From an uncultured Bryobacteraceae bacterium (GTDB lineage Bacteria; Acidobacteriota; Terriglobia; Bryobacterales; Bryobacteraceae), in contig CAKZVG010000354.1 in assembly GCA_937921835.1 (NCBI GenBank), positions 1-12,191 of the forward strand: a DNA stretch of 12,191 bases, read 5' to 3'. The translations under genes and the position numbers were made by a program. A model generated the notes under the pieces. The model saw only the letters and a program-made list of their open reading frames with translations, had not been told where the DNA came from and searched no databases. Shown piece by piece: positions 1-5,721 of the stretch (position 1 is its first letter; each line of letters begins with the position of its first letter).

Positions 1-2
1 TG

Positions 3-1166
3 CCGACCTTGAGGCGCACTCCGGAGACGGCGCCGGGCGAGACCGAAACCGTCTTCCTGGCCGTGCGCAGCCGCCCTAGCGCCGTGTTCCGCACCATCTC
101 CGGCGCGGCGGCGGGCTTCGGCCAGAGCCTGCTGCCGAGCCTCTTCCTGGTGGTGGCGGTGCTGTTTCTGATCGTCGAGCTGATCGCTCTCATCATCGGC
201 GTCTCGCTGACCCGCACCATCACCCAAGCCGTGAACGGTCTCTACCAGGCAACCCTGCGCGTCCGCGAAGCCGATTTCGGCCACCGCATCGAGGTGCGCG
301 GCAGCGATCAGCTCGCCGATCTGAGCGAGTCCTTTAACTCGATGACCGCCAACCTCCAGCGCCTGCTGGCGGTGGAAAAAGAGAAGGAGCGCCTGCAATC
401 GGAGATCGAGATCGCGCGCGAGGTCCAGGCGCAGCTCTATCCCCGCGCCGCCCCGGCGCTCAAGACGCTTTCGGTCACCGCCTCCTGCAACCCGGCGCGC
501 ATGGTTTCCGGCGACTACTACGACTACCAGCCGGTGGGCGATTCGATGATCGCCCTGGCCATCGGCGATGTCGCCGGCAAGGGGATCTCGGCGGCGCTGC
601 TGATGGCCACCGTCGAGTCGAGCGTGCGCACGCAGTTGCGCCACTGCCTGGAGATGGCCGCCGCGGCGGGAGGCGGCGGCGACGGCCGGGGGCGCGACAT
701 GGTGTCCACCTCCAAGCTGGTTTCCCAGCTCAACCAGCACCTCTACGCGCACACCTCGCCCGAGAAGTACGCCACCTTCTGCTTCGGCGTCTACGACGAG
801 GCGAGCGGACTGTTCACCTACACCAACGCCGGGCACCTTCCGCCGCTGTTGATCCGGCGCGGCGAACCCCGCGAACTCGACGTGAACGGCATGGTGGTGG
901 GAGCGTTTCCCTTCGCCGAGTACGGCGAGAGCCGGGTCCCGCTCGAGGCCGGCGACCTGCTGGTGTGCTACACCGACGGCGTCACCGAGCCCGAAAACGA
1001 GTACGGCGAGATGTTCGGCGAGCAGCGCTTCCGCGAGGTGCTGCTCAAACACCACCGCGAGGAGCCGGAGGCGATCCTGGCGGCGGTGGCGGCTTCGGTC
1101 CGGCAGTGGACCGGTTCGCCGGAGTTGCAGGACGACATGACGCTGCTGCTGGCGCGGAGGTCCTGA
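3..1166 (+). CDS. HAMP-domain PP2C (SpoIIE/RsbU-type) serine/threonine phosphatase, 5' partial
   Basis: A membrane-bound protein phosphatase of the SpoIIE/RsbU family, which usually dephosphorylates anti-sigma-factor antagonists or similar partners. Reading order: the end of a probably extracytoplasmic region, one membrane segment (nt ~138-206, rich in L/V/I), a HAMP linker (nt ~204-370), a charged helical stretch (LAVEKEKERLQSEIEIAREVQ) and the phosphatase domain (nt ~456-1163). The metal-binding acidic motifs are present: SGDYYD (Asp codon 513), GDVAGKG (Asp codon 567), TDGV (Asp codon 975) and the final DD (codons 1131 and 1134). The frame is open to the window edge and the first possible start in it is a TTG at 9, so the real start and sensor region almost certainly lie upstream. 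The stop is 5 nt before the potassium channel start, suggesting co-transcription. The family call is secure; the partner protein is unknown. Confidence 0.93.
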   Translation, partial: PTLRRTPETAPGETETVFLAVRSRPSAVFRTISGAAAGFGQSLLPSLFLVVAVLFLIVELIALIIGVSLTRTITQAVNGLYQATLRVREADFGHRIEVRGSDQLADLSESFNSMTANLQRLLAVEKEKERLQSEIEIAREVQAQLYPRAAPALKTLSVTASCNPARMVSGDYYDYQPVGDSMIALAIGDVAGKGISAALLMATVESSVRTQLRHCLEMAAAAGGGGDGRGRDMVSTSKLVSQLNQHLYAHTSPEKYATFCFGVYDEASGLFTYTNAGHLPPLLIRRGEPRELDVNGMVVGAFPFAEYGESRVPLEAGDLLVCYTDGVTEPENEYGEMFGEQRFREVLLKHHREEPEAILAAVAASVRQWTGSPELQDDMTLLLARRS

Positions 1167-1171
1167 ACCCG

Positions 1172-2185
1172 ATGCATCGCTTGCGGCGCCGTTTGATCTA
1201 CATCGCCCTGGCGATCGCCACCGTGCTGGCCGCCGGCACCACCGGCTTCATCGTGATCGAACGCTACCCGGCCTTCGACGCCTTCTACATGTCGCTCATC
1301 ACCATCGCCACGGTCGGTTATAGCGAGATCCACCCCTTGAGCCAGGCGGGCCGCGTCTTCAATTCTTTCCTGATGTTCTTCGGCGTGGGCGTGATGTTCC
1401 TGGCCATCGGCGCGGTGACGCAGTCGGTGGTGGAACTCGAGCTGGGCGATGTGCTCGGCAAGCGGCGGACAAAACGCATGATCGAAAAACTGGACAAACA
1501 CTACCTGGTGTGCGGCTACGGGCGCGTCGGCCGCGGCGCCGCGGCGGAGTTCCAGCGCGCTGGTGTCCCCTTCCTGGTGCTTGACCAGGACGCGGGCAAG
1601 GTGGAGCGCGCCAGCCGTGCCGGCTGCCTCGCCATGGCGGGCGACTCCACCAACGACGAGATTCTCAAGGACGCGGGCGTGCAGCGCGCCCGGGGAGTCG
1701 TCGCGGCGCTGTCGAGCGACGCCGACAACCTCTTTCTCGTTCTCTCGGCCAAGGCGCTGAACCCGCTCATTAACGTCTCGGCCCGCGTGAACGAGGAAGA
1801 AGCCGAACAGAAGTTCCGGCGCGTGGGCGCCGACGTCGTCTTCCGGCCCTACCGCATGACCGGCTACCGGCTGGCGCAGTCTTTGCTGCGCCCGCACGTC
1901 ACCGAGTTCCTCGACTTCACCACCCAGAACCTGGGCCTGGACGTCAGCATCGAGCAGGTCAAGGTGAGCGCCGGCAGCGAACTCGCCGGCAAGTCCCTGG
2001 CCCAGCTTCAGGTGCGCCGCGAACTGGGCGTCATCGTGCTGGCCATCCGGCGCGAGAACGGCCAGATGTTGTTCAATCCCCCCGCGGACGCCGTCATCGC
2101 GGCCGGCGACTATCTCATCGCCATGGGCGAAGCGGCCAACCTGCGGCTGCTCGAACGGCGCATCGCGGAGGCCCACACGCCATGA
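1172..2185 (+). CDS. 2TM potassium channel with RCK (TrkA-N/TrkA-C) domains
   Basis: A 337-aa ligand-gated potassium channel subunit of the MthK/Kch type, acting in the inner membrane. TM1 lies at residues 8-28, the pore helix and filter at 36-53 with the K+ selectivity sequence TVGY at 47-50, and TM2 at 60-85. The RCK N-lobe follows (110-235), with the Rossmann GxGxxG signature GYGRVG at 115-120 and an acidic residue at the end of the second strand (D138), consistent with nucleotide or NAD binding. The TrkA-C lobe spans about 255-335. ATG 1172 is chosen because TM1 follows at once and GGAGG sits at 1156-1160; further-upstream codons lie inside the phosphatase gene. The spacing from GGAGG is rather long (11 nt). 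The stop overlaps the next start as ATGA, indicating translational coupling. The gating ligand cannot be read from sequence. Confidence 0.94.
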   Translation: MHRLRRRLIYIALAIATVLAAGTTGFIVIERYPAFDAFYMSLITIATVGYSEIHPLSQAGRVFNSFLMFFGVGVMFLAIGAVTQSVVELELGDVLGKRRTKRMIEKLDKHYLVCGYGRVGRGAAAEFQRAGVPFLVLDQDAGKVERASRAGCLAMAGDSTNDEILKDAGVQRARGVVAALSSDADNLFLVLSAKALNPLINVSARVNEEEAEQKFRRVGADVVFRPYRMTGYRLAQSLLRPHVTEFLDFTTQNLGLDVSIEQVKVSAGSELAGKSLAQLQVRRELGVIVLAIRRENGQMLFNPPADAVIAAGDYLIAMGEAANLRLLERRIAEAHTP

Positions 2186-3738
2186 AAATCCTCACCGCCG
2201 CCCAAATGCGCGAGATCGACCGCCGCACCATCGAGGCGGGTATTCCGGGCATCGTGCTGATGGAAAACGCCGGCCACCGCGTGGTGGAGTTCCTCCAGGC
2301 GCGCTTCGCCCCGCTCGAACGCCAGCGCGTTGCCATCCTCTGCGGCAAGGGCAACAACGGCGGCGACGGGCTGGTCGTCGCGCGCCAGCTCCACACCCGC
2401 CTGCGCCCGCGCGAGTTGCACGTGCTCTTGGCCTGCGATCCGGCGGAGCTCAAGGGCGACGCCGCCGCCAACTACCGCATGCTGGAAGTCGCCGGCTGCC
2501 CACTGACGCGCCAGATCACCCCGGAGATGCGCCGCGCCACCCTTGTTCTCGACGCGCTGCTCGGCACCGGGCTCGCCGGTCCCGCTTCCGGCCGCATGTT
2601 GGAGCTGATCCGCGAGATCAACACCGGCTTCCCGGACGCCACCGTGGTGGCCGTCGACATCCCCTCCGGTCTCGCCAGCGACACTGGCGCGATCCCGGGC
2701 GAGTGCGTGCGCGCCCTCCACACCGTCACCTTCACCGCCCCCAAGATCGGCCAGGTGATGCCGCCCGCCTGCGACCATGTGGGCGAACTGATCGTCGCGC
2801 CCATCGGCAGCCCCCCCGAATGGCTGGAAAACGACCCCGCGCTGTGGCTGTCGCTGCTCGGGCCGGCCGGCTTCCGGCGGCTCTTCGCCCCCCGCTTGCC
2901 CGGCGCGCATAAGGGCGACTTCGGACATGTGCTGGTCGTCGGCGGCTCGCGCGGCAAGCCCGGTGCGGCGGCCATGGCCGGCCTGGCCGCTCTGCGCGCG
3001 GGCGCGGGACTGGTCACCGTGGCTTCCGCGCAGTCCGCCGTGGCGGCCATCGGCGCGCACGCCGCCGAGTTGATGGCCGAGCCGCTGCCCGAGACCGACT
3101 CGGGCGCCATCTCGCTGCGCGCCTTCGAGTACGGCCGCTTCGACGCAGTCATGGAGCGCAAGACCATCCTGGCCCTGGGGCCGGGTCTGGGCGCCCACCA
3201 TGAGACCGTCCAGTTCGTGCGTGAGCTTCTCCCTCGGACCTTGCTGCCGGTGGTAATCGACGCCGACGGATTGAACGCCTTGGCCGGTGCCGATCCCTGG
3301 CCGGTTGGCGGCGGCTGCATCCTCACTCCCCATCCGGGCGAGATGAGCCGCCTCACCGGCCGGAGCACGGCCGAGGTGCAGGCCGGCCGCCTGGACGTGG
3401 CGCGCGCCTTCGCCATGGAGCGGAAGGTCACCCTGGTGCTGAAAGGCCAGCGCACGGTGATCGCCTTCCCGGACGGCCGCGCCTGGATCAACCCCACCGG
3501 CACGCCCGGCATGGGCAGCGGCGGCACGGGCGACATCCTCACCGGCCTGATCGCCGGGCTGGTGGCGCAGTTCCCCCGGGATCGCGACGCCGCCATCGCC
3601 GCCGCCGTCTGGCTGCACGGCCGCGCCGGCGAACTCGGCGCCGCGGAACTGGGCGAGAAATGCCTGACCGCCACCGACCTGCTCCGCTACCTGCCCCGCG
3701 CCATGGAGGAGTGTGCGCATCTTCCGGACCGCCTCTGA
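2182..3738 (+). CDS. nnr: Bifunctional NAD(P)H-hydrate epimerase / ADP-dependent NAD(P)H-hydrate dehydratase
   Basis: A cytosolic metabolite-repair enzyme of 518 aa. It epimerises R-NAD(P)HX to the S form and dehydrates S-NAD(P)HX back to NAD(P)H using ADP. The N-terminal YjeF_N/NnrE half (1 to ~215) carries GKGNNGGDG at 55-63, DALLGTG, and VDIPSG with the expected catalytic Asp at 159. The C-terminal carbohydrate-kinase-like NnrD half (~235-510) carries HKGDFGHVLVVGGS, TPHPGE at 382-387, a VLKG motif, and GMGSGGTGD at 443-451 ending in the expected catalytic Asp451. The length matches fused bacterial Nnr proteins. The start ATG overlaps the channel stop by 4 nt and the 3' end overlaps tsaE by 26 nt. 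The nnr-tsaE (yjeF-yjeE) neighbourhood is common in bacteria and supports both calls. Confidence 0.96.
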   Translation: MKILTAAQMREIDRRTIEAGIPGIVLMENAGHRVVEFLQARFAPLERQRVAILCGKGNNGGDGLVVARQLHTRLRPRELHVLLACDPAELKGDAAANYRMLEVAGCPLTRQITPEMRRATLVLDALLGTGLAGPASGRMLELIREINTGFPDATVVAVDIPSGLASDTGAIPGECVRALHTVTFTAPKIGQVMPPACDHVGELIVAPIGSPPEWLENDPALWLSLLGPAGFRRLFAPRLPGAHKGDFGHVLVVGGSRGKPGAAAMAGLAALRAGAGLVTVASAQSAVAAIGAHAAELMAEPLPETDSGAISLRAFEYGRFDAVMERKTILALGPGLGAHHETVQFVRELLPRTLLPVVIDADGLNALAGADPWPVGGGCILTPHPGEMSRLTGRSTAEVQAGRLDVARAFAMERKVTLVLKGQRTVIAFPDGRAWINPTGTPGMGSGGTGDILTGLIAGLVAQFPRDRDAAIAAAVWLHGRAGELGAAELGEKCLTATDLLRYLPRAMEECAHLPDRL

Positions 3739-4150
3739 AGAGGAGACCATCGCCCTCGGCGCGCGCCTGGCGCCGGAGCTGGACGGCGCCGCCGTGCTGC
3801 TCATCGGAAATCTGGGCGCGGGCAAGACCACCCTGGCCAAGGGCATCGTGAGCGGGCTCGGCGCGGCGCCCGAAGAGGAGGTTTCCAGCCCCACCTTCAC
3901 CCTCATCCATGAGTACGGCGGCGGCCGGGTCTATCACATTGACCTCTACCGCATCGAGGAGCCGCGCGAGCTGGCCACCCTCGGGCTGGAAGACATCTTC
4001 GGCAGCGGCGCCACGGTGCTGGTCGAGTGGGGCGAGCGTTTCGCCGCCTACATGCCCGCCGCGCGCTGGGAGGTCGAGATCCGCCCTGCCGGCTGGGACG
4101 CGCGCGAAATCGCCGTCCGCCGCGCCGCGGGCGCCTCCTCGCCGGAGTGA
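3713..4150 (+). CDS. tsaE: tRNA t6A37 biosynthesis ATPase TsaE
   Basis: A small (145-aa) P-loop ATPase that works with TsaB and TsaD to complete threonylcarbamoylation of A37 in ANN-decoding tRNAs. Visible signatures: the N-terminal region SEEETIALGARLA, Walker A GNLGAGKTT at 32-40, SSPTFTL at 58-64, HIDLYR at 75-80 and VEWGER at 104-109, all in the family order. Length is normal for TsaE. The start is a GTG inside the end of nnr; it is chosen because the protein then begins exactly where family members do. The purine run GGAGGA (3705-3710) sits only 2 nt before it, an unusually short spacing, so translation probably depends on ribosomes finishing nnr. TsaB and TsaD are not in the window. Confidence 0.95.
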   Translation: MRIFRTASEEETIALGARLAPELDGAAVLLIGNLGAGKTTLAKGIVSGLGAAPEEEVSSPTFTLIHEYGGGRVYHIDLYRIEEPRELATLGLEDIFGSGATVLVEWGERFAAYMPAARWEVEIRPAGWDAREIAVRRAAGASSPE

Positions 4151-4164
4151 TACAACGGATAGAG

Positions 4165-5319
4165 ATGCAGAACTTCGAATTCCACAACCCCGTAAAGATC
4201 CTTTTCGGCAAGGGCCAGATCGCCGCCATCGCGCGCGAGATACCGGCCGGCGTCAAGATTCTTCTGACCTACGGCGGCGGCAGCATCAAGGCCAACGGCG
4301 TCTATGATCAGGTGAAGACGGCGCTGGCCGGGCGCGAAGTGATCGAATTCGGCGGCATCGAGCCCAACCCGCGCTACGAAACGCTGCTGCGCGCGGTGGA
4401 TCTGGCGCGGCGCGAAGGCGCCGGCTTTCTGCTCGCCGTGGGCGGCGGATCGGTGCTCGATGGAACCAAGTTCATCGCCGCGGCCGTCCCGTTTCAAGGC
4501 GAGCCCTGGGACATTCTCGCCAAGGGCGCGCGGGTCGCCAGCGCGCTGCCGCTCGGTTCCGTCCTCACCCTCCCGGCCACCGGTTCGGAGATGAACTTCT
4601 ACGCCGTCATCAGCCGCCAGGAGACGCGTGAGAAGCTGGCCTTCGGCGCCCCGGCGGTCTACCCCAGGTTCTCCGTGCTCGACCCCGAGACCACCTTCAC
4701 CCTGCCCGAACGCCAGATCGCCAACGGCGTGGTGGACGCCTTCGCTCACGTCATGGAGCAGTACCTTACCTACCCGGTGAACGCGCCGCTTCAGGACCGC
4801 ATGGCCGAAGCCATTCTGCTGACCCTGATCGAGGAAGGGCCGAAGACCCTGGCCGCGCCCCGCGACTACGACGCCCGCGCCAACATCATGTGGTGCGCCA
4901 CCATGGCGCTCAACGGGCTGATCGGCTGCGGCGTTCCGTCGGATTGGAGCACCCACATGATCGGCCACGAACTCACCGCGCTCCACGGACTCGACCACGC
5001 CCGCACCCTGGCCATCATCCTGCCGGCCGTGATGCGCGTCAAGCGCGGCAACAAGCGCGCCAAGCTGCTCCAGTTCGCCGCCCGCGTCTGGGGGATCGAG
5101 GCGGGCGCCGAGGACGAGCGCATCGACGCCGCCATCGAGCGCACCCGTCGCTTCTTCGAGTCCCTCGGCGTGCCCACGCGCCTGTCGGCCTATGGCATCG
5201 GCGACGGAACCGCCGAGCAGGTCGCCCGCCGCCTCGAGCGCCGCGGGATGGCCACCCTAGGCGAGCGCCGGGATACCGATGCGCGGCAGATCCGGGAGAT
5301 CGTCGCCCTGGGGGCGTAA
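4165..5319 (+). CDS. yqhD: YqhD-type NADPH-dependent iron-containing alcohol dehydrogenase / aldehyde reductase
   Basis: A 384-aa cytosolic group III metal-dependent alcohol dehydrogenase. YqhD enzymes reduce short-chain aldehydes, including lipid-peroxidation products, with NADPH. From memory the protein follows E. coli YqhD closely along its length. Seen here: the start MQNFEFHNPVKILFGKG, a nucleotide-binding YGGGS at 36-40, the second glycine motif GGGSVLDGTKF at 93-103, and the four metal ligands at positions matching YqhD: D191, H195, H264 and H278. ATG 4165 is chosen because it gives the family N-terminus. A GTG at 4147, overlapping the tsaE stop as GTGA, would add six residues and is a possible alternative; the ATG has only a weak purine-rich leader (GGATAGAG). 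It is the last gene of the run and its GC content resembles its neighbours. The physiological aldehyde is unknown. Confidence 0.95.
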   Translation: MQNFEFHNPVKILFGKGQIAAIAREIPAGVKILLTYGGGSIKANGVYDQVKTALAGREVIEFGGIEPNPRYETLLRAVDLARREGAGFLLAVGGGSVLDGTKFIAAAVPFQGEPWDILAKGARVASALPLGSVLTLPATGSEMNFYAVISRQETREKLAFGAPAVYPRFSVLDPETTFTLPERQIANGVVDAFAHVMEQYLTYPVNAPLQDRMAEAILLTLIEEGPKTLAAPRDYDARANIMWCATMALNGLIGCGVPSDWSTHMIGHELTALHGLDHARTLAIILPAVMRVKRGNKRAKLLQFAARVWGIEAGAEDERIDAAIERTRRFFESLGVPTRLSAYGIGDGTAEQVARRLERRGMATLGERRDTDARQIREIVALGA

Positions 5320-5355
5320 TCCGCCGGTTCAAAGCAGCGTAACGGACCTGGATGT

Positions 5356-5385
5356 AGTGAAATGCCCCACGGTGGAAATTTCACT
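5356..5385. repeat. GTGAAAT inverted repeat (operator- or IS-end-like)
   Basis: AGTGAAAT at 5356-5363 is the exact reverse complement of ATTTCACT at 5378-5385. Inside these arms, CCAC (5367-5370) also faces GTGG (5372-5375). Read outward-in, the two halves are GTGAAATGCCCCAC and, on the other strand, GTGAAATTTCCAC, so they look like two diverged copies of one motif placed head to head. No T-tract follows, so this is not a terminator for yqhD. It could be a protein-binding dyad about 110 nt upstream of the predicted sigma-54 start, or a leftover insertion-sequence end with repeated subterminal motifs. Neither role is proven. Confidence 0.5.
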
Positions 5386-5452
5386 CACCCAACTCCCACG
5401 CGCTCCTGGTGGCAGGTCACGGTAAGTAACTCAAAACCCGTGGCGTGAGGTT

Positions 5453-5468
5453 TGGCACCGCAAGTGCA
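5453..5468 (+). promoter_or_regulatory. Candidate sigma-54 (-24/-12) promoter
   Basis: The 16-nt element TGGCACCGCAAGTGCA matches the sigma-54 consensus TGGCACG-N4-TTGCA at 14 of 16 positions, treating the four N as free. The GG (5454-5455) and GC (5466-5467) doublets have the required spacing of one helical turn. Expected start of transcription is about 5479. A TAATAT at 5470-5475 could instead act as a sigma-70 -10, but no -35 lies at a proper distance from it. The element precedes two stem-loops and a terminator, which favours a real, short transcript. Confidence 0.42.
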
Positions 5469-5478
5469 GTAATATAGG

Positions 5479-5577
5479 CAACTTAAGTCATCATTGACTT
5501 ATTGCATCCCACGCGACGTGACCCAGCACGTCGCTAGCCCCTCTGAGCGAAGCCCCAGGGTTCCCCTGGGGCTTTTC
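5479..5577 (+). ncRNA. Candidate structured small RNA (~100 nt)
   Basis: Three stem-loops follow one another on the + strand. The first is TAAGTCA/TGACTTA (5484-5490 and 5495-5501, loop TCAT). The second is GCGACGTG/CACGTCGC (5513-5520 and 5527-5534, loop ACCCAG). The third is the 10-bp terminator stem at 5551-5573. A promoter-like element sits just upstream at 5453-5468. The terminator is about 230 nt past the yqhD stop, too far to be that gene's usual terminator, which argues for a separate transcript. No known RNA family was recognised. It could alternatively be a long structured 3' UTR of yqhD. The 5' end is inferred from the promoter match alone. Confidence 0.4.
5551..5577 (+). terminator. 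Intrinsic terminator, perfect 10-bp stem
   Basis: AGCCCCAGGG (5551-5560) and CCCTGGGGCT (5564-5573) are exact reverse complements with a 3-nt loop, followed by a T run (TTTT, 5573-5576, whose first T closes the stem) and then C. On the opposite strand the stem is followed by TCGCTCAGAGG, with no T run, so it acts in the + direction only. It ends either the candidate small RNA or readthrough from yqhD. Confidence 0.85.
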
Positions 5578-5721
5578 TCGTGCGTGCCAATCCCCTTCGC
5601 CCTTACGCAACGCCCCACGCCCTGGAAGACGGCCCGCCCCCCTCAGCCGCGCGCCTGGCGCCCGGATGGGGCGCGGCCGCCGGGTCACCGCGGGGCGCTA
5701 GCGGCTCAGCCCGTCCACACC

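Larger units (their letters stand above)
5320..5721. other. Structured intergenic region between convergent genes
   Basis: A 402-nt gap between yqhD (+) and the sulfatase (-). Positions 5331-5520 are about 52% GC by hand count, clearly lower than the coding DNA on either side. It contains an inverted repeat (5356-5385), a sigma-54-like element (5453-5468), two perfect stem-loops (5484-5501 and 5513-5534) and an intrinsic terminator (5551-5577). No convincing protein gene is seen: the short open frames here lack a ribosome binding site and coding-like composition. Positions 5580-5721 return to very high GC and show nothing recognisable. Confidence 0.7.

Noticed and set aside
968..2176. Minus-strand open frame (~402 codons) opposite the potassium channel
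   Set aside because: It is a mirror of the channel gene without membrane segments, motifs or a ribosome binding site.
2110..3906. Long minus-strand open frame (~598 codons) opposite nnr and tsaE
   Set aside because: It lies antisense to two strongly recognised genes, encodes Gly/Ala/Arg/His-rich sequence with no domain, and is the usual by-product of GC-rich third positions.
5190..5384. Small minus-strand frame starting MKFPPWGISLHPG across the inverted repeat
   Set aside because: It has no ribosome binding site, overlaps the 3' end of yqhD in antisense, and its first codons are simply the inverted repeat being translated.
5551..5577. Use of this stem-loop as the sulfatase's terminator on the minus strand
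   Set aside because: On that strand the stem is followed by TCGCTCAGAGG rather than a T run.
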